From positions 54,803,351 through 54,867,350 of the forward strand of contig CP141140.1 in assembly GCA_035235625.1 (NCBI GenBank): 64,000 bases of DNA. Reading direction: 5' to 3'. The stretch's first letter is position 1. The number at the start of each line of letters is the position of its first letter. Positions 22,346-35,739 of the stretch are shown in pieces. The notes under the pieces were generated by a model. That model worked only from the letters and a program-made list of their open reading frames with translations, was not told the DNA's origin and searched no databases. Both the position numbers and the translations under genes were made by a program. The DNA is from Saururus chinensis (taxonomy: Eukaryota; Streptophyta; Magnoliopsida; Piperales; Saururaceae).

Positions 22346-23083
22346 TAAGACCCTGAATAAGGGTGTTTGTGTAAGTTTGATTCGATGGTATGATTTTGGC
22401 ATGATGATATGCACGATTGTATGCATATGGGCATGATTATGATATGCCTATTTGCTTCATGTTTGAGTTGCATGAACGCATTTATGTATGGATTTACTGA
22501 GTTCACTGTTTAGAACTCCCCCATTGGGTATTTTCCTACTGAGTATGAAAATACTCATTACCCTATTTTTTTAGCCTCGTTGTTTGGGAGGCTTTTGCAG
22601 GTTTGTGACGGAAAGCTCCTAGAGATGGATGCTCATTTTCGAGGTGGCTTGATTCCCTTGGACTCAGGTATATTCTTTGACTCATTGTGAGTATTATTTG
22701 TGCCACAATCCAATGTATTGGGTGAGATGAAAATTAAGTTGTTTATGTATTCTGGACTTTTCATTTGGATTAGACTGTGGACTGTTATGGGACTTGCACT
22801 TAGGGATGCCTGGGAGAGATTTGTATTTAAAGTCTATGATCATAGCAATTTATTCATACGGTTGTTTTCGAGTAGCGCATAAGGAAGTTTGGTTTTGCCG
22901 TACGATATTTAATCAAATGAGTAAAAATTTATATGGGAAAAACCGATGTGTGATCTTTTAAATTATAAAACTATTTTCACAAGTTTCTTATTCATCATTT
23001 TCCCGATTTATAGCAGTTATATTGCAAAAAGTTTTTGCGAATTTTGAGGAAAATGTATGAAGAATCTCGGGCATTACATGATG

Positions 23084-25165
23084 ACTGCAGAATCATGGAT
23101 ATTCTAAAATATCTAACAAAGAAGTGCAATTTAGTGGACTCAAAACATAGATAGAAATTGTGCTTAGGTGTAGCATAATAAAACTCCTCCGTCTATAGAG
23201 GCAACAAACTTTACAATCTACACCATTGCCACATTATTTTTCAGCTTAAGGAGTGACCAACACTAATTAGAAGCCTAAAAAACAAACACGGCAAAACATG
23301 GCTACAGTATTGTAAATGCATGTTCTTATGGAATTCTCCAAAAAAGAAGAAAAAGAAGAATTTGCTAGTTTAACAGCGTTACCCAACAACCTTCAAGTTT
23401 AATTGGATGATCAAAACAAGGTTTCACCTAATTTAAAAACTCTGGGATTGAGTCTTAAACATACAATAAATATTTCATTACTTAAAAATATAGTAATTTA
23501 AAAACTCTAGGATTGAGTCTTTAACAATGACATGCATACATGATACATTCTAAAGTCAATCCATGTTCATATGTATTCATTTCAACCAAGACAAGCATTG
23601 ATTAGACATTACTTTAATTATTAAGAAAGCAATAAAAAAAATGGTAATATGGACAAGCATTATAGAATATAGCAAAGATTTTACAAAATCACCAAACCTT
23701 AATAGCTCTACAGGCGTTTGAGTTCTCAAACTACCCACACTTCCTTGGAGATTATGTAATCATACCCTCTTACCATCAATAGCAACTAGAACATAGTGAA
23801 AGGATTTTTAGAAACAAGAAATAGGAACTAAAAAAATAAATTTACCTATGTTCCTTCATCCTATGATGGGTGTCCTATGCCCTGTGTATAAGGGATGTTT
23901 TGCTCCTCTTTCATGCCCCCACATCCTTTGCCGAGTGTGGCGGAGATGTTGCTCCTCTTTCCATATAAATGCCGCTATAAGAGTGAGATGTTGCTATAAG
24001 AGATTCACTAGCCTTGCTCTAGAGAAACCTCTTTATTAAAATCTTAGGCTTCATATTTCAAATCCATATTAGAGAGAGAATTAAGTAGAAACTATCATTT
24101 CATTACCAAGAATCTAAGCATTGCAACAATTACAGTCATCCACCATAGTTTAATACCTAAAACTATTCCTCCTAATGGTGGTAAAAAATAAGATATTTTC
24201 AAAATAGATCATTATCGTTTTACTATGTCAAAAAATGGGAGATCTGGACAACAGCATGACCAATATCTCTTACCTCCAATCCCACACTTTTAAATAATAT
24301 GTTCACATTAATGATGAAACGATATAAAGTTTTTGACAATGAATACTATTATTGAAAAAAGTTTTGATGTGATTATAAATATTTGCATAAGAATAATGCA
24401 AATGTATAAACTGATAAACAGTAGGAAAAAATTGACAAGGGAAGATCCATCACTGTTGTCTCCTTTTGCAACTATTAAGAAGAAAAGATCGAGTAACACA
24501 ACATAATAAAAATTGTTTCACAAGCTAGAATGAGCAGCTATTGTACAAGACTATGACTCACATGACCAGAAATTAAGGACTTTCCCTAGCACAACACAAA
24601 AATGAAGTCACTCACAACAATAGTACTTTGCCTCACAAGCCCTCCCCAACCAACAAAAAAAAAACACGAAGCATTTTTTTTCTCTTTGATCCTCACACAT
24701 ATTCAATTGAACATATTCCAAATGCCTGCAACAAACAAGAGCATTCAACTATGTGCAACAAATAATGAGAAACACAAAAGCAAGTCCCCATAACAAGTGC
24801 ATCCACCCTGCTATCAAGTCTGTTTCTAAACAAAAAAGCATATGATTTTAGCCTAGAACTAGTGCAAAGAATTGACAAAAACTAAATTTATATTCATTTT
24901 ATGACTTCTTGAACCAAAAAGAAAAATAGAAAAAAAAATTGCTTAGACAAAATAGTGGATAATCAAATCAAATACCTGGATGATAAGATTGGCATGACTG
25001 CAATGAGAAATCGAGCCAAAAGGACAAATTAACTTTAATTTATCCAAGCTTCTAAAAGTCTAACATCAGAGCTTTAATCATCTAATACACATGGAATGTA
25101 TGATTTGTTGTGTTTTTATATTACAAGAGTCATCATTCATTAAGAAAAAAAATACTTCTTACAAG
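23084..25165. other. AT-rich DNA, no gene
   Basis: Two kb of A/T-rich sequence without a recognisable frame, tRNA or terminal repeat. The short open frames at 23848-24039, 24308-24499, 24602-24793 and 24693-24878 have no domain-like composition. Confidence 0.3.
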
Positions 25166-25169
25166 TCAT

Positions 25170-26100
25170 AATCTGATATAGGGTGGGATTGATGGGATGA
25201 ACATCATTCGACGAATCCAGTTATAAGTGCACACAACCTTCCTTTCTCGCAAATTTCAATGATAAGTGCACAAAAAATAAAGGGAAAATAAAGGAGAAAG
25301 AATGATCACTTCTTCAATATCTCATAAAACAACACAACTTATCAACCTTGGCTTCTATGGAACAACCAATTATTTATACAACTCCTAGTGGCATAATTAT
25401 AAATATAAAAATCATATTTCTAACTACCTTATGAATAACCAATTAAAATTAGGGAAAATTAATGATAAAATCCCTAAATAATCAAAGAATACAAAATAAA
25501 GACTCCTAGGAAACCAAAACACTTAAAAGATCAATTTAGAACAAAATTCTTGTCCAAATTGAATTTAAGAACCGTATCGTAATTGAAACTATAGATTTTC
25601 AGACATATTGGTAAAACACAAACTCTTGGCTTCATTTTACACTAATTTGCAAATAGTATTGATCAATCATTTCAATTGACTGATCTATCGATTGCTTATA
25701 TGCCCAATTAATCGTCCTTTGCCCAATTTGATTTTTACAAAGGAATTTCACTAGAGATGATCGATCACCCATGGATCCCAATTGATCACTAAAGGGAACT
25801 TTGACGTATCTTTCGCTTTCAATCCCATTACTCCTTGTATTTCAAACCAACTTGATTTACATCATTAATTCAAAACAAATCCGCATGTTTCTTCAAGTTA
25901 TGAACCTCCTTCTCTCTGAGTCTCTTACAACCTTCATCATTTTCCCCTTCTGAGAAAAAACTCATCCTCAATTTATAAAAGATGTAAATAATAGATGTAG
26001 ACAAAAAAAATTCTTCCAAAAGGACCTCCTTGAACACAAAGTTGACCTCATGTAGATAGTAATAATCATTGTGAATGATAAGGAAATCAGTCATCAAACA
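25170..26100. repeat. Duplicated AT-rich segment, uninterrupted copy
   Basis: It matches 26872-26920 joined to 33409-34140 (GGATTGATGGGATGAA, GTGCACACAACCTTCCT, TTTATACAACTCCTAGTGGC, CTTATATGCCCAAT and more). This copy lacks the 6.5-kb LTR insertion, so it acts as the empty-site reference. The GATC-rich part recalls 5450-5760. It is probably part of an old repeat family; no coding sequence was found. Confidence 0.7.
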
Positions 26101-26871
26101 ATCACTAAGAAGAAAATCATTTTGATCACACCCATGAATTTGACAACCACTTCTCCTTGGAGTGAAATCAAACACTTTCTCAAGAATAAGGTATACCACA
26201 TTAAGATCATTTTAAGTCTAACAAAGAGAATAGTGTGATGGCAAAAACATATCATATATGTCTTAGACAACATGAACTTATTGCCAATATTCAACATGTG
26301 ATTTAACCATCTAATGACTAATGAGTACGTTCTATACTCATATCACACAAAATCTCCAAAACTTGTTTACCACATGATTCTTAATTCCAACTTACAATAT
26401 CCAAATCAGGCATTATAGCAAACATTAGGTGTGCAATTTGAAATTCTCAATTCTGACAACACATATCAAGTATCCAAATTCTCATCATCCTAGACAATCC
26501 AAACCTTATCATAACGCACCATGCATTAACTTGAACATCAAATTTGATGAACTCAAGGAACCCACAATCTTCAAAATGGACAAAATAAGATAATTCCATG
26601 AAGTTATTAGCAAAATATGGAGATATTAGCTCAAACCTATGACGGATGGGCAATGTCTTTGTTGGAAGATTTCCTGTAAACCACTATGATTCTTGTAGAA
26701 AAGAAAATTTCTGGTGTGGATGCGAATATTCCAATAGAAAGGATGTTGAACTTACAACAATGACATCATTGTAGTTCAACAGTGAATGTAACTATGTTAC
26801 CAAGAACAACTCTTGTTCTTGCTCTACTCGTAGAAACAACTCTTGGACTTGCACAGGGCCACCAACTGATG
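26101..26871. other. AT-rich DNA with minus-strand open frames, unrecognised
   Basis: Minus-strand open stretches at 26447-26653 (MPIRHRFELISPYF...) and 26094-26297 have fairly normal composition but match nothing I recognise and are not linked by clear splice sites. They are possibly decayed element coding sequence. Confidence 0.25.
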
Positions 26872-28726
26872 CAAGGCAGGATTGATGGGATGAATGTCTA
26901 TCGATGAATCTGGCTATAGGTGTAACGTGCGAGATTTTTCATACATTTTCCTTAAAATTCACAAATTTTTTTTTTGCAATATAACATCTGTAAATCAGAG
27001 GAAAATGACGAAATCAAAACCTGATAAAACAGTTTATAATTTAAAACACTAAACATCAATTTTCCATCTAAATATTTTCATCATATGGTCAAACATCGTA
27101 CGACCAAAGTAAATATCCTCAGACGCTACTCAAAAACACATGTACGACTAAATTACCATGATCATAGATTTTTAAATACAAATAACTCCAAGGCGTCCTC
27201 GAGTACAAGTCCCATAAACAGTCTACTATCTGATCCAAATTAAAAGTCCAAAAGATATAAACACTTAAATCTCATCTCACCCAATACATCAGATCGTGGT
27301 ACCAAATATACTCTCATTGTGTCAAATATACCTGAATCAAAAGGGGAAACAATCCACTACAGAATCGAGCATCCATCTCCAGGAGCTCTCCAACACGACC
27401 TGCAAAAGCCTCCCGAACAACGGGGCTAAAAAGTAGGGTGAGTATTTTCATACTCAGTAGGAAAATACCCAGTAGGGGAATCTAAACAATGAACTCAATA
27501 AGTTCAAAATCATGCAACTCAAACATGAAGCAATCAACATATAACAATCGTATACATATGCATATAAGCATGCATAACACACCATCATACCAAACTTACA
27601 CAAACACCCTTAATCAGGGTCTTACAAACTTACTCGTACGCACACTCAAAACCTTACACATACTCGTACGATCTTACTCGTACAATCTTACACTTACAGT
27701 CCTTTCAGAATCATATACTTATAGTTGTGCTCAGAATCGTACACTTATAGTCTTACTTAGAAACTTACACTTACATTCTTGCTTAGAGTCATCATTTTAC
27801 AGTCGTGCTCATACTCATACTCATACAACTTGCACGTACTTGTACGACCTTACTAGTACAATCATACGCTTACTTTCTTACTCAAGCATACACTTACAAT
27901 GATACTCATTCTATCGACCACTGAATCTCATTACAACTAATAAGCTTCAGCGTCGAAAAGGAAAAGAATGTCACTGGGGGATCACCTTAACCTCCGGGGA
28001 GTGACTAGACGCCATGGACTTTTTCGAAGGTAAGGCACACCTATGCTCATGGGGCACAGGATCAAACAGGTAAGAGTAGATCCATGATACTACTTACCTG
28101 AGTGAGCAAACATACACCCACACATAAGGGGTCATACAATTGCCCACATATAAGGGGTCTTATAGTGCCATACAATTGCCCACCATTATGGGTCTTATAG
28201 TGCCAGTGCCACTCTTGGGAAGAAATCATACAGTGCCACTTGGGTGGAATCATACAATGTCACTCTTGGGCAGGAATCATACAATGCTCTCAATAGAGCA
28301 TCAAACGTCTGGGCTTAATACAACACACAAACCACATCGAAAACATACATCACTCTTAACAAAGCATCAGATGTCTGGGCTTCATACAGCACACAGACTA
28401 AATCAGAAACATATATAGCTCTCAACAGAGCATCAAACGTCTGGTGCTCTATGCAACACACAAACAACATCCCGCATGATAAACACCATGGCAAGACATA
28501 AGAAATGCTTAGCCAACTCATTATTGCTAGCTCAACACAGAACTTAATCCGTCGAACCCTCAAGTCTCAAACTCACAACGCTATTATTAGCTTTCTCATA
28601 ATTCAAGTTTGAATTAAGTATATTATGCAATACAATTATGCCACACAACCTCATAGTCCTCGATTGGTCACACTGAAGTTGAGCCTGATCAAAACCCTAC
28701 TTCGTCAGGGCAGCAGACTTCACTTA

Positions 28727-30481
28727 TGTGACAACCCAGATATTAGGTAAGTTATACTATTAAAATTTTTATATATTATTAGAACATTATTTTGAATGTT
28801 GAACCTAAATGAATGTTGTAGAGCTCTAAAAACCGAACATAAAGTTTTTTGAAACACTTGATTCGGAGGTAGTGGCCGTATGTAGCAATCGTGGAAGCGT
28901 GCATCACAAGTAGGCCCACAATGAAACTACTGCAAAACCTATCCTTGACTGGTCCTTTTTCGAAGGGCTTGTCGATATGAGTCCATCGGTACCAAGAACG
29001 TACAATTCCGATGTATTGGTAAAAAGTTAGAGCGATTTAAAGTTTTGAAGGAAAAAAATATATAATAATATATTTACGTCGGCTGACGCAAGCATTGCAT
29101 CAGCCGACGCTGATGCAGTCAACGCACGACGTCGCGCGGATCGACCACGCAACATGGCATCGTGCGGTTCGACCACACGATGCGCGGTTCACGCATCAGG
29201 CCCGCGTGTCGCGGGCCACCCGCACTGCGGGACACAGGACCGCGCGGTCCACGCGTTAGGTTCCGCCGAACCACGCAGAACTGCGTAACGGTGCGGTTCT
29301 GCATGGCACGTCCGTGCGCTGACCACTTTTCGGTGCGCGACGCGTGTAACACACGCATCGCACGCCCATTACTCCGTTCCCCCCATTTAAACGGCCTCCA
29401 TTTCCATTTCTATAAACTTCTATTCCTCCGTTCTGAATCGTTTTAAGTATGATTCGACCTGTTCAAAAAGTGTTTCTAACAAAATCGATGGTGCCGGACA
29501 CTATGACGGGGCCAGAATTTCCATACAAGCCCTTTACAATCACGAACTGTACACCCCAATTATAAGGTAGGGGGTCTTAAACTCTAACTTATGCTCTGCT
29601 CGTATGATTAACTTTGTATTTATAGTTTTTATTCCTTTATGCTCATGTGTTGGAGTTTTTCTGAAAAATGTTATACACGTGCTATGTTTTATTTAACATG
29701 AATTGGGTCATGGTACTTGTATTTTTTGGATAATTCTGGAGTTAAATCTGGAATTATAATATTTTATCTGGATACCTACCGAGAAAAATAATCGGTATGG
29801 CGCGCGCATGGGTGTGGAGCATCATGGGAAAGCTCCTCACTTACTGAGCTTCTCGTTGCCCCCTGAGCATCTGGAGGAATGCCATTCGGTATCACGGCTC
29901 TAGATTTATCGTCATCGGACGAACCGGCATTTTCTAAAATTATTTCTGAATCTGTTACATTTTTCTGAAATTATTTCTAAATTCATTTTTGTAATACATT
30001 CTGTTTAGCAAAAGTCATTATCAACATGAGTTTTCTGCTTAGCATCAAATTAGATCTTAATTCCACCTACTGAGTATAAACATACTCACCCACCCCCAGA
30101 TTGTGCAGGATTTACAGCTAGAACGGGGATAGGAGACGAAAAGTTATCCAAACAATTTATGCAGTAGCTGCTTTAGATATAATTTTTGTAAACCTTCCTC
30201 TGACTGTATATCAAGATATGATATGTCTCAATTTTGTATAACTATTTGTTCTACACACAGTGATCCCAGGCATGTAAATATAAATTACTATGTTCCGTGA
30301 ATACTATTAATTATTTTGGTGGTATAATTGCTCTGATGTTTAGTTTGAACATATAGAACATATCCTACTTTGTGTGTTATATGCATTGATGACGGTCATG
30401 TTCGATCATGTGAATATAAATTTACACGTGTCAGACAAAGCCATATTATATGGAATATATTATAAAATGGCGATCGCCACA
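28727..30481 (+). mobile_element. Nested solo LTR, 1.76 kb
   Basis: The element starts TGTGACAACCC and ends ATCGCCACA, with target duplications ACTTA at 28722-28726 and 30482-30486. The related large LTR at 21190-21230 shows the empty site: its sequence runs through this point without interruption. It shares GTCGATATGAGTCCATCGGTACCAAG with the LTR at 14519, so orientation is plus. The U3 is CG-rich (29.09-29.37 kb). No coding region. Confidence 0.9.
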
Positions 30482-31259
30482 ACTTACCTGTCCAAGTCAC
30501 AACATAGCTCACCGTACACAAATCCTTACATAATCATATAACCTTTATCATCCCTCTTATGGTCAAAACATCTTACTTGCATTGTCAAACTGAACTCCTC
30601 ATATCTGATCCCCGTTATCATCCTCTTACTTAATTCCTCACTTATTATACTTACTTTTCACTTCATAATTTATATATTATGCTTGTATAATTATGCACGC
30701 TCTTACTGTCTAATAAGCCCACATAAAGCTCTAAGCCTAAGTCCACTTACTTACCGAACCCTTGACGTACGCTCCAAACTGAACCAAACCAATCTACTCC
30801 ACTCCTTGCCTGTCAAACTTATGAATGTTGTCTTCTGTCACACACTTACACATCCACATACACATACAAATCCTCACCAAACCCCTTGCCACTTCTTTTC
30901 GTCCATCGCCCATACCTCTGCCCTCACACACAGTCCACATACGTAACTTACTCAAAATCGCTAGCCATCACTAGCATGTCCATAATACACATCCATAACG
31001 TACAACATAATCGCTAGCTATCACTAGTGCATACCTATTCCACATTCATAAAACATATGTACAACTCATACATATCAATCATACTTAGCACACGTATTAC
31101 ACATACATCAACCATACTTACAGCTCATATGCATGCCATATGTATCTAAACATACTATATAATCATGCTTATATGCACATCATGCAATCCTAGGATGCTA
31201 CTACTCATTGAAGCATGCTTTCATGAATTTACAAGTTCAAAGCTCCCCTACCTTGTAAT

Positions 31260-33200
31260 CATGATGTTTGATGGCGAGCACACGACGGCGGCGGCCAAAA
31301 GCTTTTCCTAGCCGAGAGAGCGGCTATCCTGAGGGTTTAGGAAGTGCTGGAACTACACACGGCCAAATGGGGTGTCAAAGTCAATGCGGCAAAATTCGTG
31401 ATCCACGGCGGCACACAAGGGGCGACTGGGTGAAAGATCATGCCAACGAGTGGCAGGTGAGACTAGAATTCAAGGGTGTACTAAATGAAGGTAGGCCAAC
31501 AGCTGAGAAATACTCAGCCGGCCACAAGACATCGAAATCGGCCGTGGATAGCACCCAACGGCATCGATTTCACGTTTACAATGGCCCACATAAGGGCACA
31601 GGGCATGGGTGACACTCAAGGATGGAGGAGAGGTGGAGGACTCCGATGTCAACTCCAAATGATGGTGGAGCCATCCGATGGTCAGGCGGTGCCAAAGCGG
31701 CACCAAAACCCTAACCCGCACGCACGGCTACTTGCACACACGGCCAAAGGGAGGGGGAGAGTGCTAGACGGTGTCGGCCCAAAGCTCATAAGGGGTTGAC
31801 AAGGCTAAGGCCCTAGTGGTGGCCAATCAAAGCTGCGACATTGCCGATCACTACCCACAACCAAAACCAATGGTGTAGGTGGTTGTGCATCTCGCACGAC
31901 AAAAGATGGGGGAAAGGTTCAAGGTCGGGCAAAGGCCGTGAGGCTGTCACTGGCCAAGGCCTATGCAGGTGAACTCATCCACCTTCGATCAAGGTAGATC
32001 ATACAATATCTTGCCAAAGGTCGTCTGGTACCAACGGCGTAAAATGGGCAAGAGGGGTCAACAAGCAAATATGCCGGTGAGATGGAACTAGTTGGGTTGC
32101 GGCCCACAGGGAGGAGTACGCTAAGGGGGTCAAACCGGCCCAGGTGGGGCCAACCCTAGCCGTCGCTAGGCAAGGGCAGAATCCATGGTGGCCATTCGAC
32201 CGCTGCCAACCTACGTTGGTGGTGTCAAGGTTCACAACAAAAGGGGCTGACCTGAGAGACAAGTAGGACCAGGGAGGGAAGGTGGCCGGAGTAGGGCGGA
32301 GTTGGGTGGAGGCGGCTACACCAGTGCCACCAGGCAGAGGCTGGCTGACCATAAGCTCACCAGAGGCTTGCTTCCACCGGCGCGACCACAATTCCCGTCA
32401 AACCAAAAACAGGGAAGACGGACCGACCGGGGGAAACCAGCCCAGGCGAAGTGGCTGTGGGGGTGCCGGACCTGGCTGGGGGGGTGACCTTTCTGTCACT
32501 GGACCGCAGCTGGCCTGACGGAGGCCAGGCAGAGCCGTCTTCGGCCAAAGGCAGCAACTTCCGATGCTGACAATCTCAAACACACGAATCAAACTGAAAA
32601 CGGAGGGTGTTTGGACCGACCAGAGGAGAAATGGAGGGGAAGGAGGAGGAATTGGTCCAGGTGGGTGACCCACTGCCTTCGCCAAACCCAGGTGGGGCCG
32701 GACAGAGGTCCAGTCGGCCATGGATGGCCGCCGACGGCCATTGCTTAGCCAAAATAGTGCATCGGCAGAAACAGAGCAGAGAGGGAAAATGGAGTGGGGC
32801 GGCAGAGCGGAGGCCACTGGGCTGGGAGGGGTGACCTCCCGCTTTCACTGGCCCAAGGTGGAGCCATGGGCGGCCGGGCGGCCCTCACCGGCTCACGTCG
32901 GCAGTACAAATGAAACAGAGAGAGGGGTCTAACCAGGGAGGAGGGCGGCACGGCCATGGGGGGCAGGACGGTGGCCCCCCTGCCGTCCCATGGCCGGGGC
33001 GGAGCCGGTGGCGGTGGCCCTGTGGCCCACCGACGATCGGTGGCGGTGGCCCTGCAGTCCACTGACGGCCGGTGGCGGCTGGGACAGAGAGAAGCCGGAG
33101 GGGGGGGGGGGTTGTCCTCTTCCAGAAACATCTGCATCGGGCTCGGCCGAGCCCGAGCTCGTTTTCTTCTTCTCATTTTTTTTTATTTTTCCCTTATCTC
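31260..33200. other. GC-rich interior of the large LTR
   Basis: A GC-rich block in which all six frames are open for 60-140 codons. Open frames overlap on both strands, the translations are Pro/Arg/Gly-rich without motifs, and the matching segment of the other LTR does not keep them open. I therefore call no genes. A G-run of about 10 lies at 33103. Confidence 0.6.
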
Positions 33201-33408
33201 TTTGTTAACTTCTGCAATACATTCTTTATCGATTTTTCTCACCGTAAGCGTGGGTCTAGGCCCGTGGCTTACGACTGAACCCACACCCGACTATACAGGT
33301 AAGAATATCGTGACCAAATACACCGAAGTGTCATATTTTCCCGCTAAAAATGACTAGAAAAATAGCAAGAAAATCACAAAAAATCATAGAAAAATCAAGG
33401 ACCTTACA

Positions 33409-34140
33409 ATAGGTGCACACAACCTTCCTCTTTCACAAAATTTAATGATAGATTCACACAAAATAGAAGAAAAATAGAGAAGAAAGAATGATCTCTTCTT
33501 CTTCTTCAATATCTAGTGAACAACACAAAACTTATCAACCATAGCTTCTATGGAAAAGCCAAGTATTTATACAACTCCTAGTGGCATAATAATAAATAAA
33601 AAAAATTGTATTTCTAACTACATTATGACTGATTAATCAAAATTAAGGAAAACTAATAAGAAAACCCCGAAATAATCAAAGGAATATAGAATAAAAACTC
33701 CTAGGAAAGCAAAGTACTTAAAAGTTATCAATTTAGAACAAAATCATTATCCAAACAAAATTTTGGAACTATATCGCTACTGAAACAATATATTGCCCAC
33801 TCTCAGCTTCATTTTACACTAATTTGCAAAGTGTTGATCTATCAATTCGGTTGGCCGATTGATCGTTTCATCGATCGATCGCTTATATGCCCAATCATTC
33901 ATCATTCTCCCAGTTTAATTTTTACAAAGGAATTCCACCAGAGGTGATCAATTGCCCTTGGACCCCGATTGATTGCTCAAGGGAACTTGGCATATCTTCC
34001 TCTTTTGATCCCGCTGCTCCTTGTATTTCAAACCAAGCTTATTTACATCATCAATTCCAAGAAATTCTGCATGTTTCTTCAAGTTATGAACCTCCTAGTC
34101 TATGAGTCTCTTATAGCCTTCATTGTAATCTAGAAAGGAA
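33409..34140. repeat. Duplicated AT-rich segment, right part of the interrupted copy
   Basis: Continues the 26872-26920 fragment after the LTR and matches 25205-25960, including GCTTCTATGGAA, CAAGTATTTATACAACTCC and CTTATATGCCCAATCATTC. Non-coding. Confidence 0.7.
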
Positions 34141-35735
34141 AATCATTTTTTTACTAGTGATCCCTCTGCCCAAGATGGCAAGGGTATGACCTCTAGTTGC
34201 ATATCCCTCACAATGTTTCTTTACCCACAATGGAGGGTGAATCTTCTTCTCGCTAGGCCTTTACACCAAGTGGTTCACCTAGCACTTGCTCAAAGGACTG
34301 TGATCAATGGAACGAAATTGGAACATAATTGAAGAGGGAAGAAGAGGGCGTGTGGGATTGACGAGTGGTTTTGGTGATGATGCATAGTGGGAGAAAATCG
34401 TGGGAATGGGGATTCGATCAGATTCTCTAGAGGGTGGTTTCAGGAGTCACCTCCAAAAGACATGTGAATCAAGCCTCCGCTCATACTTGGAGGTTTATCC
34501 AGGTGCCACGTATCGGGATGAGGGTGGACCTAGCCTTTGAAAGTTCCTTCCTAGTTTTTATAGGTCTTACTAAGTGAACGTAAATGACCACCAATGATGC
34601 TCTCGCACCGGTGCAAAACCACTTGTATAGCTATTTCTCTGAGATGTTAGAGGGGATGGGCTATTTATGAGTATTATGTCATTGTGTTACCTCATTAAGT
34701 ATTATCTCACATTATGTTAGATATATGACGGTAATGTATGGATTTATCATGATTAGATTAGAATATGATATATTCGTGTTATTGCATGTTATATGTTTGT
34801 CTTTTTATGCATGTTTTACTTGAGGCACGATCACACATGCTTTTAGTTCACGGGTAGAATGTTCATTCCATCAGATGCATTTATGCACTCAGGTTTGCTG
34901 GGCGCTTTGGATGCATAGAAATGTCAAGGAGGAAAAAGAGAAGAACATTGCTTATGGGTAATTGGTATAGCTTAAGGTTTTTGTTTTTGAAAAACTAAGG
35001 TGGAGATAGTTGAAGTAGGATTTAAAACACCTTTTGATCGTGAAACCTATCTTTTTTGCATTTTTATGTAAATAAAGACCTTTCTTGGGGAAGCTTGGTA
35101 AATTATGGTTCATATTAACTATCTTTAACCCAAATATCATATTTAACTTTTTGAGGCTCAACCCGTGGTGTACTCTAATGGCATGATTGGTCTTTGGGAC
35201 TTGGGTCATACTTCTCATAGGTGCAACTTATGCTCTCGACTTTCAATTTTTGCATTCTTCAGTTCATTATGCTTATCTCTTATAGCTCTATCAACATGTT
35301 GAACTTTTACCACATATTTTTTAAAAAGTGGTTTAGAACTACATTTGTTACAACACTACATTCCCTGATTTTCTTTATTGCTATTTACTTTAATTTATTA
35401 GGACAAATATAGGATTTATTTGTTATGTTGAGTAATTATACCAATTGTACTTGGTAGACCTGTGTACTGGATGTTGGACCCACTGGGTCTATCCCCAAGG
35501 GCCACATACTATTTTATAATGGTTGTTGGTCTCTTGAAACATTATTGAACAAGTATTTTTAGTCCTTCTCTCCCCCTTTTTCAAGTGCTTCTCCTTCCTT
35601 TTGAAGTTTAGATATCTTGTGTCCCCCATTTGGGCACAACAAAATAGGGAAGGTTTGAATAAAAAAAATAAATATATGGAGAATAGGGGTTAATGGAGTT
35701 GGTCAAGGTAGAAGAGACTCAACAAGTTGATTTGG
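34141..35735. other. Intergenic AT-rich DNA, no gene
   Basis: No recognised gene. There is one CT-rich/GGAGGAAAAAGAG tract and short frames at 34952-35218 and 35221-35412 without motifs. Confidence 0.3.
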
Positions 35736-35739
35736 GGGG

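Larger units (their letters stand above)
18642..23078 (+). mobile_element. Very large solo LTR (4.4 kb), plus orientation
   Basis: The element begins TGTAATGTTCCTTAC and ends CGGGCATTACA, bounded by target duplications TGATG (18637-18641 and 23079-23083). It aligns in inverted orientation, through many blocks, with 26921-33408, including both termini. Contents: TATA-like TATATAAAT (18899), a GC-rich region (19.0-20.3 kb) whose overlapping ORFs are not genes, direct-repeat arrays (20.5-20.7, 21.6-21.8 and 22.06-22.34 kb) and a CT/TA-rich 3' part. No gag, pol or primer-binding site was seen. Its size is like the LTRs of LARD-type elements (Sukkula-like scale). Confidence 0.85.
26921..33408 (-). 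mobile_element. Very large solo LTR, minus orientation, with nested insertion
   Basis: On the plus strand it reads TGTAACGTGCG...GGACCTTACA, flanked by ATAGG target duplications (26916-26920 and 33409-33413). Removing the nested 1755-bp solo LTR and its 5-bp duplication leaves about 4.7 kb, collinear (inverted) with 18642-23078. Matching blocks include the TCATACTCAGTAGGAAAATACCC region, the promoter-proximal region with AAAATGACTAG and the sequences at 31470-31740. The 31.3-33.2 kb part is GC-rich and longer than in the plus-oriented copy. No internal domain was found. Its insertion site matches the uninterrupted paralogue at 25170. Confidence 0.85.

Noticed and set aside
22031..22506. Two overlapping minus-strand frames of 130-144 codons rich in Tyr/Ser/Thr
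   Set aside because: They lie in a degenerate short-repeat array inside the large LTR, and the other LTR copy does not preserve them.
31268..33357. Many 60-143 codon frames in the GC-rich block
   Set aside because: They overlap on both strands, lack motifs, and are not conserved in the paralogous LTR. High GC removes stop codons.
18642..33408. The two large LTRs as the two ends of one retrotransposon
   Set aside because: They are in opposite orientation and each has its own distinct target duplication, so they are independent insertions.
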